Source: Betaproteobacteria bacterium | GTDB lineage: Bacteria > Pseudomonadota > Gammaproteobacteria > Burkholderiales > Burkholderiaceae | Direction of reading: 5' to 3' | Assembly: GCA_947453825.1 (NCBI GenBank) | Contig: CANGHN010000001.1 | Coordinates: 85,629-149,628 of the forward strand | Length of the DNA: 64,000 bases | Part shown: positions 38,768 through 47,781 of the stretch, one piece after another | How positions within the stretch are numbered: position 1 is the first letter of the stretch | How the letters are laid out: each line of letters opens with the position of its first letter | Notes under the pieces: generated by a model | Database searches by the model: none | What the model was told of the DNA's origin: nothing | What the model saw: only the letters and a program-made list of their open reading frames with translations | Translations under genes and position numbers: made by a program

Positions 38768-41700
38768 TTAAATATTGCTTGCCGGCGTTAAAGAGCGACC
38801 TCTAAACCAGCCATAAATTACTGGCAATACCAAGAGCGTTAAGACGGTAGTTGTCACCATGCCTCCAACAATAACCAAAGCAAGTGGTCGCTGGGCTTCT
38901 GATCCAATAGAGTGTGACAAAGCGGCTGGCAAAAGCCCTAAACCGGAAAGCATAGCGGTCATCAGCACTGGCCGCACCCGCAGTGCAGCGCCTTCAACCA
39001 TGATGTCTTTCATTTCACCATGTTCAGTAGCGGCTGTTTTATTAATAAAGGAGATCAAAATGACGCCATCCTGAATTGCAATACCAAAAAGAGATAGGAA
39101 TCCAAAGAAGGCCGAGATACTCAAAGTCTCGCCCGCCAAATGCAAGGCAACAACCCCACCAATCGCAGCAAACGGCACATTAATCATCACAATAAAGGCA
39201 TCACGGAAGTTACCAAATGCACTAACCAGTAATAGGAAAATGCCCATCAAAGCCAAAGGCACGATCAACATGAGCTTCTTTTGTGCCTGTTTCATCTGAT
39301 TGAATTGACCATCCCAGCTAATCGAATAATTAGGTGGCAAAGTAATATTCTTCTCCACCAAATACTGGGCGTCTTCAACCGCACTACCTAAGTCGCGATT
39401 ACGCACGCTAAATTTAATCGCAATGTAACGCTTACCTGCCTCACGATAGATAAAGAATGGTCCGTCAGTTAACTGCACGGTTGCAACCATAGACAGCGGA
39501 ATTTTCATACCATCAGGAGAGTCAACCAATAAACGGCCGATATCAGCTACGTCATTACGGCTGCCTTCATTGAGGCGAATCGCAATACCAAAGGTCTTTT
39601 CATCTTCAAGTAAATTGGTGACCGCTGCACCACCAATGGCATTAGCAACCACTGTTTGAATGTCATTTACATTGATGCCGTAACGGGCTGCACGCTCACG
39701 ATCAATTTGAATATTCAGAGTGGGTTGGCCCAACTCTTTCAAGATACCTTCATCGGCTACGCCATGGACTTTTTTCAGCTGCTCAATCACTTCTCGCGCC
39801 TTTTGATCGAGAACCTCAAGATCAGTTCCATAAATCTTGACAGAGTTCTCACCCTTTACGCCGGATAAAGCCTCATTCACGTTATCCTGAATATATTGAG
39901 AAAAACTGTAGGTAATGCCAGGAATTTTATTGAGCTCAGTCTCAAGATGGGCAATCAAATCTTTCTTGGTGGACCCGCTAGGCATCTTTTCTGGACTTTT
40001 CAGATAAAGGCCATACTCCTGGTTAAATACGCCAGTTGAATCAGTACCATCATCAGGGCGACCAATTTGAGCTGCTACCTTATCGATCTCTGGTTGCTTC
40101 ATGAAAGTCTCACGCAACTGATCAGCAACCTTGACTGAGTAATCTAAATCTACCGTATTAGGAAGGGTCACCCGCAGCCAAATATTATTCTCTTCCAATG
40201 TTGGCAAGAAGGCGGTTCCCAAACGGGTCATGCTCAAGAGTGTCAAACCAAGAACAAATACTGCAACTGAGAATACAGTGAGCGGCCGATCCATCCATTT
40301 GCGCAATAGTGGTCTGTAGCTATCCAGAATTTTTGTAATAAATGATGGTGGCTTATGCTGCAGGTTCTCGCCAAACACCAGGGAGATCATGGCAGGTAGG
40401 AATGTCAGACTCAAAACCATAGCGGCAATTAAAGCGAAACCCATAGTAAATGCCATTGGCTTAAAGATGATGCCTTCTACGCCGCCCATAAAAAACAATG
40501 GCGAATAAGCCACAATAATGATGCCCGTGGAATAAATCATCGCACGCTGTACTTGGCTAGTAGCCTGAATGATGCTTTGATTCAAACGCTTGCCACCCTC
40601 TTCTAAATGGCGCATTACGTTCTCAGTCAAAATCACAGCAGAGTCCACAATGACACCAAAGTCGATGGCACCTAGAGAAATTAGATTAGCTGGTACGCTC
40701 CATAAATGCATTTGAATAAAAGAAACGCATAAGGCAAGCGGAATAACGGCAGCAACTACTGCAGCCGCGCGAATATTACCTAAGAAGAAAAACAGTACCG
40801 CTAAAACTAAAGAGATGCCAAAGAACAAAGTGTGCTTAACAGTACCAATCGTTATATCTAAAAGTACCTGGCGATCATAAAAGGGCTTTACCTCAATGCC
40901 TGGCGGCAATACATGCTTATTGATATTGTCGACAGTGCTTCGTACACGCGCCAATACTTCTGTAGCATTCTCACCCCGACGTAAATACACAATACCCTCA
41001 ACAGAATCTGGATTATCGTTGAACTGGAACATCCCTAAGCGCGGCGCATTACCAATCTCTACTCGAGCTACATCACCAATTCGGATGGGCACGCCATTAT
41101 TAATCGTGATGACCACTTGCTTGATGTCGTCGATATTTTTAAGTAGGCCCACACCACGTACTACAAACTGTTGCTCACCACTTGGTAACAAACCGCCGCC
41201 GGTATTACTATTTGCATTAGTCAAGGCCAAGATCAACTGATTTACAGATACGCCTTTAGATTGCAAGCTCTCAGGACTAACAATCACTTGATACTGGCGC
41301 ACCTTGCCACCGAAAGATGAAACATCAGCGACCCCGGGTGTTTGTTTGAGCTCTTTGTAGATCTCATAGTTCTGCAAAGTTTTCAGAAGTGTCGAAGTTG
41401 CATACTCTGAGCGCACTTCATAGCGCATGATCTCGCCAGTAGCATCAGAATCCGGACTGACGCTAGAGGTCACCCCCGGAGGGAAGGTCACGTTCGATAG
41501 ATTACTAATGAATACTTGACGCGCCTTGAATGGATCAGCAGTGTCATTAAATTTCAGCGTAACAACGGATAAACCAAATAGTGATACAGAACGGAATGCC
41601 TGCAATCCCGGAATGCCTGCCAGGGCATTCTCAACAGGAATGGTTACCTGTTGCTCCACTTCGGTTGTACTTCTGCCAGGCCATTGTGAGATTGCCTGAA

Positions 41701-41845
41701 TAGTTAGAGGCGCAACACCTGGATATGGTTGAATCGGCAACTTGCTAAGACTGAGCATGCCCAGTCCAAGTAATACGATAGAAGCGAAAATGACAAGCAC
41801 TCGCTTCTCGACCACCCCCCGAATAAAGGAGCTAAAAATACTCAA
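38768..41845 (-). CDS. czcA: CzcA-type heavy-metal efflux RND pump
   Basis: Inner-membrane RND proton antiporter, 1025 aa, two repeats of a membrane helix followed by a large periplasmic loop and a helix bundle. The proton-relay segment is AIDFGVIVDSAVILTENVMRH; the D-x5-D-x6-E spacing matches the HME (CzcA-like) class rather than the CusA class, so divalent metals (Co, Zn, Cd or Ni) are more likely than Cu/Ag. Typical opening FIRGVVEKRVLVIFASIVLLGLG. It is preceded by its adaptor (41846-43117) with no spacer. The actual metal cannot be told. Confidence 0.9.
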   Translation of the reverse strand: MSIFSSFIRGVVEKRVLVIFASIVLLGLGMLSLSKLPIQPYPGVAPLTIQAISQWPGRSTTEVEQQVTIPVENALAGIPGLQAFRSVSLFGLSVVTLKFNDTADPFKARQVFISNLSNVTFPPGVTSSVSPDSDATGEIMRYEVRSEYATSTLLKTLQNYEIYKELKQTPGVADVSSFGGKVRQYQVIVSPESLQSKGVSVNQLILALTNANSNTGGGLLPSGEQQFVVRGVGLLKNIDDIKQVVITINNGVPIRIGDVARVEIGNAPRLGMFQFNDNPDSVEGIVYLRRGENATEVLARVRSTVDNINKHVLPPGIEVKPFYDRQVLLDITIGTVKHTLFFGISLVLAVLFFFLGNIRAAAVVAAVIPLALCVSFIQMHLWSVPANLISLGAIDFGVIVDSAVILTENVMRHLEEGGKRLNQSIIQATSQVQRAMIYSTGIIIVAYSPLFFMGGVEGIIFKPMAFTMGFALIAAMVLSLTFLPAMISLVFGENLQHKPPSFITKILDSYRPLLRKWMDRPLTVFSVAVFVLGLTLLSMTRLGTAFLPTLEENNIWLRVTLPNTVDLDYSVKVADQLRETFMKQPEIDKVAAQIGRPDDGTDSTGVFNQEYGLYLKSPEKMPSGSTKKDLIAHLETELNKIPGITYSFSQYIQDNVNEALSGVKGENSVKIYGTDLEVLDQKAREVIEQLKKVHGVADEGILKELGQPTLNIQIDRERAARYGINVNDIQTVVANAIGGAAVTNLLEDEKTFGIAIRLNEGSRNDVADIGRLLVDSPDGMKIPLSMVATVQLTDGPFFIYREAGKRYIAIKFSVRNRDLGSAVEDAQYLVEKNITLPPNYSISWDGQFNQMKQAQKKLMLIVPLALMGIFLLLVSAFGNFRDAFIVMINVPFAAIGGVVALHLAGETLSISAFFGFLSLFGIAIQDGVILISFINKTAATEHGEMKDIMVEGAALRVRPVLMTAMLSGLGLLPAALSHSIGSEAQRPLALVIVGGMVTTTVLTLLVLPVIYGWFRGRSLTPASNI

Positions 41846-43117
41846 TTAGTCCTCCTGCTTGGCAAAGCGGTCATTCAACAAGACGGCGCCTTCAGTCAAC
41901 ACTTGCCAACCACGCTCTACTCCTTCAGTAATAGCAAAGCTCTTACTATTTAAATCGTAGCCCTTGACTGGTACGCGACGGAAAGTTTCTTCGCCAACTT
42001 TAATGATCGCGAAGCGCTGCTCGCGGATACGGACAATAGCGGACTGAGGAACAACAATGGCATCAGCCATACCAGTAGTCAATGAACCAGAAACAAACAT
42101 ATCTGGACGTAATAAATTTTCAGAGTTATCTACATCAGCACGAATCAGCAAGGCACGTGTTTGCGGATCAATCGTTGGCGCAATATAGTTAGCATATGCA
42201 ACAAAATCCTTATCGGGATAGGCTTCAAGGTGTAAAACAATCTTCTGACCCTGCTTAATCATGCGGAAATCTTGTTCAAATACATTGCCTAAGAACCAAA
42301 GTTGCTTAGGATCAGCCAAGGTTGCAATGATATCCCCAGAATTAAGGGCGGAACCAGGCTCAACATTACGCTTGACTACCACTCCTTTTAGAGGGGAGCG
42401 CATGATCAAATTACTTTGCGTTTTGCCGGTACTCTCAATGCTCTTGATATCGCCATCACTAGCACCTAGATTACGCATACGATTCGCAGCTGCTTGTTGG
42501 GTAATACGCGCATCGCCCAATAGATCACTCATTGTTTTACTTGTTTCAAGCACTTGAGCAGTCTTGGAAGAAAGCAAATACTCTTGCTGCGCAGAAAGAA
42601 ACTCTGGGCTATACAGCTCAACAATTGGAGAGCCAACATCAACAAGTGCGCCATCAAATGCATAAATGCGCTCTACTCTGCCCGGAGCACGCGCAGAGAG
42701 TACTTTTGATTTTTCTGCATTAAATGCCAAGCGGCCTGGTAATTTAATATTGACAGGCACTTCTACTTTTTCAGCGGCCTTAAATACATAGATCTCTGGA
42801 TTGAGCTTGATGCCAGGTAGCTTCAGCTCTAAAACACCGCTATTCTCTACTTTGAGTGCTTTACCGGAACTTTCAATCTTAACTGTGCGATTCACGTTCG
42901 TGAGACGTCCCACCACGATCCCAACCGACAAAATAGCAAAGGCAAACGCAGCCAAACGAACACGGTAACGATTATGCGGAGAAAGATTCCAATACAAACC
43001 GGCTAGACCAGAAAAAGCGGCCTTAGCATGGTGCGCGCCATGATGTGCGCCCTTATTCAAAATCGGCTTAGTTTTTTCCGATAGTTGCTTTAGAAACGAA
43101 AGAATTTTGTCTTTCAA
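41846..43117 (-). CDS. efflux RND periplasmic adaptor (CzcB/CusB-like)
   Basis: Membrane-fusion protein linking the RND pump to the TolC-like channel. In 423 aa: a cytoplasmic N-terminus with a histidine cluster (GAHHGAHHAKAAF, about residues 23-35), a membrane anchor (LAAFAFAILSVGIVVGRL), a lipoyl/barrel-sandwich region (ARAPGRVERIYAFDGALVDVG), a coiled-coil hairpin (SAQQEYLLSSKTAQVLETSKTM), and a beta-barrel (QKIVLHLEAYPDKDFVAYANYI). The N-terminal His cluster is unusual for CusB-type adaptors and may bind metal in the cytoplasm. Confidence 0.88.
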   Translation of the reverse strand: MKDKILSFLKQLSEKTKPILNKGAHHGAHHAKAAFSGLAGLYWNLSPHNRYRVRLAAFAFAILSVGIVVGRLTNVNRTVKIESSGKALKVENSGVLELKLPGIKLNPEIYVFKAAEKVEVPVNIKLPGRLAFNAEKSKVLSARAPGRVERIYAFDGALVDVGSPIVELYSPEFLSAQQEYLLSSKTAQVLETSKTMSDLLGDARITQQAAANRMRNLGASDGDIKSIESTGKTQSNLIMRSPLKGVVVKRNVEPGSALNSGDIIATLADPKQLWFLGNVFEQDFRMIKQGQKIVLHLEAYPDKDFVAYANYIAPTIDPQTRALLIRADVDNSENLLRPDMFVSGSLTTGMADAIVVPQSAIVRIREQRFAIIKVGEETFRRVPVKGYDLNSKSFAITEGVERGWQVLTEGAVLLNDRFAKQED

Positions 43118-43126
43118 AACTACTCC

Positions 43127-44683
43127 TTAAAAAGGTTCTTTGCCAGCCGAGACCAGCAGTACTGCTTGCGCTTGCAATAGATTACTCTCTGCCTGGGCGA
43201 GTGCAATCTCTAAATTACGTAATTGGGTTTGGGCTGTCAACAAATCATTAAATCCCTGGCCGTTATTCGAATACTGAGTAAGGCCAACCTTATAGGCAGC
43301 ATCTGCCTGGGGTACCTGACGCTCTTTGAGAAACTGAGTCTGATTCATAGCTTGTTCATAAGTTGCATAGGCAGAATTCACGGCCAGCACCACTTGTTGG
43401 CGATTAGAAATATTACCCGCTTCAGCAGAGGCTTGATTACGCTGAGCCTGCTCTACCCCGTACTTTTCTTTTGTGAAGAAATATAGAGGGATGACTAAAT
43501 CTAATTCCAGCTGATAAAACAATGCGCCATTATTGGCAGAGAATGGTCCACGCGGAGTATAGGATGAACCAATTACTTGGAAGTCAGGCAAATAAGCCTT
43601 CTTCGCTAAGTCAACTCCTTTGCGAGCCGCCTCTAATTGCAGAGCAGAACTCTTCAATGAGGGATGACTACTCTCTGCATAATCCTCAAGCTCTACTAAG
43701 GTAGGTACGCCCGTTAAAGCACGACGGATATCGCCACGCAACACTAATTTTTCACGAGAGTGACGTCCTACTAAGGTGTTGATATTATTGAGCGCTACCT
43801 GTAGCTGACGCTCGACATTGAATTGATCGGCCTGTGCCGCACTTTGGGCAACTTGAGCATTTAGATACTCAACATAGGCAGCAGCGTTATTCGCATAGCG
43901 CGCTTTAGCAACATTCTTAATCATCTCTAAACGAACAACAGATTCTTTAAGAACCTGCAATTGCTTCTGGGAAGACAAGGCGCTGTAGTACAAGGTGGAT
44001 AACTGAGCGCCCAACTGCAAATAAGTCGATTCAGCCTGGGCTAGAAGCGCCTCTGCATTGGTATCGGCAATGTCTGCAGCCAAACTCTTTTTACCCGGAA
44101 ACTGAAAAGGCTGCGCTATAGAAATAGCATTGTTGCTGCTAATACCACCGCCACCCGGATTGTTTGGAGATGGCGCATTTGCACCACCCAATGCCAATGG
44201 AGAATTGACGGGCATACCTGACCAGACTAAACCCACTTGAGGATTCGCTGGCGCCGCAATTTGCGGAACTGTTGCTTTAGCAGACAAATAAGATTCTCGT
44301 AAAGAGGACAGTTGTGGATTGTTGATTTTTAATTCACTCCACAGCTGGCGCAAATCCATTTCAGCAGGACCAGATGAAACAGGCTTAGCATAAATTTTGG
44401 GTGTGTTTGATTTGGTAACAGGAGCAAAGAGTTCAGCCGCTTTAGAATTCGGATCCTTCTTTTGGTCCTGCGTAGCCATTTGCGAACCAATCGACGGTGG
44501 CACAGATAAAGAGCCATCACCAGATTGCACGGTAACACTTGCAGGGACGACATCTGTCGATGTTTGCGAAAAGATTGCAGGAGAAAAAGAGGAAAGGCCG
44601 AGAACACCAGAAGCCATTGCATATGGTGCAATGCTTTTGAGTAGATTAACTATGCTCGTTTTACGTGTGCCGAGAATCAACAA
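43127..44683 (-). CDS. TolC-family outer membrane efflux protein
   Basis: Outer-membrane channel of the tripartite exporter, 518 aa. The N-terminal signal region (GVLGLSSFSPAIFSQ) is followed by a long Pro/Ser/Thr/Lys linker (about residues 40-105) before the TolC repeat architecture: helices such as LRESYLSAKATVPQIAAPANPQVG and a second repeat with LEIALAQAESNLLQAQAVLL near the end. The start at 44683 is TTG with AGAGG upstream; an ATG at 44617 would lie inside the signal. First of the three efflux genes, with adaptor and pump following at 9 and 0 bp. Confidence 0.87.
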   Translation of the reverse strand: MLILGTRKTSIVNLLKSIAPYAMASGVLGLSSFSPAIFSQTSTDVVPASVTVQSGDGSLSVPPSIGSQMATQDQKKDPNSKAAELFAPVTKSNTPKIYAKPVSSGPAEMDLRQLWSELKINNPQLSSLRESYLSAKATVPQIAAPANPQVGLVWSGMPVNSPLALGGANAPSPNNPGGGGISSNNAISIAQPFQFPGKKSLAADIADTNAEALLAQAESTYLQLGAQLSTLYYSALSSQKQLQVLKESVVRLEMIKNVAKARYANNAAAYVEYLNAQVAQSAAQADQFNVERQLQVALNNINTLVGRHSREKLVLRGDIRRALTGVPTLVELEDYAESSHPSLKSSALQLEAARKGVDLAKKAYLPDFQVIGSSYTPRGPFSANNGALFYQLELDLVIPLYFFTKEKYGVEQAQRNQASAEAGNISNRQQVVLAVNSAYATYEQAMNQTQFLKERQVPQADAAYKVGLTQYSNNGQGFNDLLTAQTQLRNLEIALAQAESNLLQAQAVLLVSAGKEPF

Positions 44684-44777
44684 ATGCGGCCGCCTCTAAA
44701 TCAATAAAAATGCTGTTTTTATAGCCTCTAGTGCAGGTTTGTAAATTACCAATACCTATCTCAAGGGGGTTTTAAGG

Positions 44778-44805
44778 ATTATAGGTGACAAAAGTCAAAA
44801 GTCTA
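44778..44805 (-). promoter_or_regulatory. probable promoter of the efflux operon
   Basis: Minus strand TAGACT (44805-44800), 16-bp spacer, perfect TATAAT (44783-44778). The AGACTTT element covering the -35 recurs about 17 bp further upstream, which could be an activator site. A 7-bp A/T hairpin (44704-44722) lies in the leader close to the TTG start. Confidence 0.42.
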
Positions 44806-44870
44806 CTTATTAACAAAGTCTATGTTATTGATTTTAAAGATAATAATGAATATTACGGTTGGTAAAACTC

Positions 44871-46286
44871 TTAAAACTCGGCATGAATCCTAAAAGAAAC
44901 GATATTCACTGGGCCTCGAGCTGCGTTATAGGCGGGATTATTGATATGTTGAAAGTTCAAACCCGCTAGGATATTTTTAACCAACATGGCGTTGTAGTAG
45001 ACCTCACCAATTCGCTCTGGACGATAAGAAAGAGATTGACCTGGACCAGCATAGTCGCCAATAAAGTAGGAGACACCGCCTGCCTGCAAATAATTTTTGC
45101 GATAACTCGATAAACCATTTTGCATTACGGAGACGCCGATACTGTCATGTGGTCTAGTCCAACTTGTGCCATTCATACCCATGCCTACTGAGATAGAGTT
45201 ATCTGCCTCGGTGAAAGCCATCGTCTCAGTATGACCATCTGATGTAAATGCACGACCATAAATACCTAAGTCATTGCTTAGCGCTTGTTCCCCATGAATA
45301 CCAATACCGGTTTTGTATTGGTAATTATTGCGAACATTATTAATGGCTTGAGTACCTTGTGCATTATTAGCAATCACATAATTGGTGGCATCAGAAAAAC
45401 GCGCCAATATCATTCTATTACGATAAGCAAGTACGCTGACTTTGCCAGGCAAGTCAGCAATGTAATGTTGACGCTCAATCTCCATTTGATCTCCGTAGGC
45501 ATTGAAGACCTGCCAATTGAGATCGCGGCCATTTGGGTTCTTAGGCGCCAACATACGGGAAGCTCTCAAGACCCAGTTATTCACGTACCACTCTCCTGCC
45601 AAGCCAGTGCTATAGCCGCGGGCATCAGCAGAATAATCATAAGCCAGATACGTCATATTGCCCCAGTTCATGAACTGAACACGAGGATCTTTGGCATAGC
45701 GACTGTCATCAAAAATATCTAATGTAGAAAACTGGCCTGCCGTCACCACTACACGATTACTGCTAACAGTTTGTGTAATTTGATTGGCTTCGTTTTCGAG
45801 AACTTCTTTATTACCCTCTTGATTAATCGTGTGACGTACGAACGCTCTAGCAGAATAAAATTTCGCTTGTGCACCAACCGCCTTGCTACCTTCTCCATTG
45901 GTAAAACCACCTAAACCAGTTAGCCCTGAGAATGCAACTCCAGAAATCACTTCAGGATTGAAGTACACGTCAGTATTGGGTGCTAGACGAGCGCCAAAGA
46001 AAAGCGTACCGGACCACGTATAACTCATAGCCCTTTCTGCGCTCATACTATTCATGCCAGAATAGCTTGATGTGAAATTGTTATAACGCTGATTGATATA
46101 CGTAGTTTGACCGTGAAGGTTGACCGGTAAATCAAAGAGCTCACCTTCAGTTGGTAGGTCCCGAATAGAAGATGCAAAGGTCGCAATTTGGTCAGCGCCT
46201 GACCCTGCCCTCTGCGCAAATGCAGAAGCCCCAAGAAAAGTGCACAAAATGCTCAACAGGAGAAGTAGATAAAACTTGCGGGTCAT
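44871..46286 (-). CDS. OprB-like carbohydrate-selective porin
   Basis: Outer-membrane beta-barrel protein of 471 aa with signal peptide MTRKFYLLLLLSILCTFLGASAFA and the terminal aromatic residue expected of barrel proteins (RIHAEF). The interior reads as alternating strands such as LSYRPERIGEVYYNAMLVKN and TGIGIHGEQALSNDLGIYG, which fit the OprB family of sugar porins. The substrate is unknown. It lies 187 bp upstream of the efflux operon in the same direction; the gap contains the operon's own promoter, so the two may or may not be functionally linked. Confidence 0.8.
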   Translation of the reverse strand: MTRKFYLLLLLSILCTFLGASAFAQRAGSGADQIATFASSIRDLPTEGELFDLPVNLHGQTTYINQRYNNFTSSYSGMNSMSAERAMSYTWSGTLFFGARLAPNTDVYFNPEVISGVAFSGLTGLGGFTNGEGSKAVGAQAKFYSARAFVRHTINQEGNKEVLENEANQITQTVSSNRVVVTAGQFSTLDIFDDSRYAKDPRVQFMNWGNMTYLAYDYSADARGYSTGLAGEWYVNNWVLRASRMLAPKNPNGRDLNWQVFNAYGDQMEIERQHYIADLPGKVSVLAYRNRMILARFSDATNYVIANNAQGTQAINNVRNNYQYKTGIGIHGEQALSNDLGIYGRAFTSDGHTETMAFTEADNSISVGMGMNGTSWTRPHDSIGVSVMQNGLSSYRKNYLQAGGVSYFIGDYAGPGQSLSYRPERIGEVYYNAMLVKNILAGLNFQHINNPAYNAARGPVNIVSFRIHAEF

Positions 46287-46339
46287 TCACAATTTCTCAT
46301 TGGGATGCCAGTGCAATGCAAAAGCAACATGCCGATAGG

Positions 46340-46426
46340 AAAGACTAGGCAGACACAACTTGAGATTGATGCCCAAGGTGGCGCAGCCCAAATTATCCCC
46401 AAAAAAGAGTAATTTACCTAGTCTTT
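46340..46426 (-). promoter_or_regulatory. long-range inverted repeat in the porin leader
   Basis: AAAGACTAGG (46340-46349) and CCTAGTCTTT (46417-46426) form a perfect 10-bp inverted repeat separated by 67 nt, in the 242-bp region between the ParD-like gene and the porin. If transcribed with the porin it would close a large leader stem-loop. No known riboswitch class is recognised. The rest of the gap shows no gene. Confidence 0.35.
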
Positions 46427-46528
46427 ATGGCAATGGGATGACAGATTAGCGATTGGGGCTTGATGCACAGGGGATGGCACTGTGCTCTGAAAACAACTTA
46501 CTGGGTACTCAAGGGATATTTAGACAGG

Positions 46529-46747
46529 CTACCCAAAACGAAATTGGCTTAACTTATTGAGATTCATCTCTGCTCTACTTGCCAAAACATCTTGGATCAT
46601 ATTGACTTGTAGATCAGGATTGTCTTCACATGCCTTGCCTAGACGGGCCCAATACTCAATCTGCTTAGAGATGGTTCTTTTTGTAATACCCGAGGCAGAA
46701 TTTGCATCATCAATTAATGACTCTGACAACTCGATAGAAACCAGCAT
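46529..46747 (-). CDS. ParD-like antitoxin-family protein (solitary)
   Basis: A 72-aa protein resembling the ParD-like family (PF11903 type): an N-terminal strand-helix start (LVSIELSESLIDDANSAS), the ribbon-helix-helix-like segment ITKRTISKQIEYWARLGKACEDNPDLQ, and a C-terminal helix. It begins one base after the recR stop (TAATATG), so it is translationally coupled to recR. No toxin gene is next to it, which suggests a stand-alone DNA-binding regulator. The porin lies farther downstream on the same strand. Confidence 0.72.
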   Translation of the reverse strand: MLVSIELSESLIDDANSASGITKRTISKQIEYWARLGKACEDNPDLQVNMIQDVLASRAEMNLNKLSQFRFG

Positions 46748-46748
46748 A

Positions 46749-47363
46749 TTAGCGGCGATCCATTAAAGCTCTAGCCAAGGTTCCAGCATCAACATACTCA
46801 AGCTCACCGCCTACTGGAATACCGCGTGCAATACGGGTGACCTTAATACCTTTCGCTTTGAGGACCTCGCCAATGTAGTGGGCAGTGGCCTCCCCTTCAC
46901 TCGTGAAGTTAGTTGCTAGTACTACTTCCCGAATCGGGACACCAGTATCAGGATTTTCAATCCGAGTCAGCAGGCGATCAAAATGAATTTCATTCGGACC
47001 CATGCCATCAAGCGGAGAGAGGCGACCCATCAATACGAAGTAATTACCTTTAAAGCTCAAAGTCTGCTCCACCATCACTTGGTCGGCAGGCGTTTCCACA
47101 ATACATAACAAGGAAGGATCACGACGCTCATCAGAGCAAGTGCTACAGATTTGAGTTTCAGAAAAAGTATTGCAACGGGCACAGTGACCAACCGTCTCCA
47201 CTGCCTCACCCAATGATTGCGCCAGTACCGCGGCACCATTGCGATCGTGCTGCAATAAATAAAATGCCATACGTTGAGCAGACTTGGGACCCACTCCTGG
47301 GAGCACACGTAATGCCTCAATCAAACGACCGAGTGCATCTTGAGGTGCTTCTATGCGCGCCAT
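46749..47363 (-). CDS. recR: recombination mediator RecR
   Basis: Works with RecF/RecO to load RecA onto gapped DNA. In 204 aa: a helix-hairpin-helix region ([20 protein letters not shown]), the zinc finger [16 protein letters not shown], a Toprim domain ([29 protein letters not shown]), and a C-terminal Walker-B-like part ([14 protein letters not shown]). Part of the conserved dnaX-ybaB-recR order, 23 bp after ybaB. Confidence 0.96.
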   Translation of the reverse strand: MARIEAPQDALGRLIEALRVLPGVGPKSAQRMAFYLLQHDRNGAAVLAQSLGEAVETVGHCARCNTFSETQICSTCSDERRDPSLLCIVETPADQVMVEQTLSFKGNYFVLMGRLSPLDGMGPNEIHFDRLLTRIENPDTGVPIREVVLATNFTSEGEATAHYIGEVLKAKGIKVTRIARGIPVGGELEYVDAGTLARALMDRR

Positions 47364-47386
47364 TTAATAATGAACTGTTGATTAAG

Positions 47387-47710
47387 TTAAAAGGGTAACT
47401 TAAAGCCAGGAGGCATTGGCATACCTGCAGTAGCGCCAGACATCATTTGCGCACTAGCAGCTTCTACTTGCTTAAATGCTTCTGTATAGGCAGTAACGAT
47501 TAAGTCTTCGAGCATCTCGCGATCATCCATCGCGCCTGGATCAATTTGCACACGCTTAAGCTCGTACTTACCAGAGATGGTCACTTTTACCAAGCCTCCA
47601 GCTGCTTGGCCAGTTACTTCCAAGGCAGCTAACTGCTCTTGGGCTAGTTTCATCTTCTCTTGCATCTGCTGGGCCTGTTTCATGAGGCCAGCAAGTCCAC
47701 CTTTCATCAT
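47387..47710 (-). CDS. ybaB: YbaB/EbfC nucleoid-associated protein
   Basis: Small DNA-binding dimer, 107 aa, found with dnaX and recR in most bacteria. Visible pattern: [36 protein letters not shown] followed by [18 protein letters not shown] and [19 protein letters not shown]. Gap of 71 bp to dnaX. Confidence 0.95.
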   Translation of the reverse strand: MMKGGLAGLMKQAQQMQEKMKLAQEQLAALEVTGQAAGGLVKVTISGKYELKRVQIDPGAMDDREMLEDLIVTAYTEAFKQVEAASAQMMSGATAGMPMPPGFKLPF

Positions 47711-47781
47711 CGCTTTATTTCCTTAAGAGCTTATATAGTGAAAATTCGATTCTTCTTTACTTGTGGAGTGACGAGCTTACT

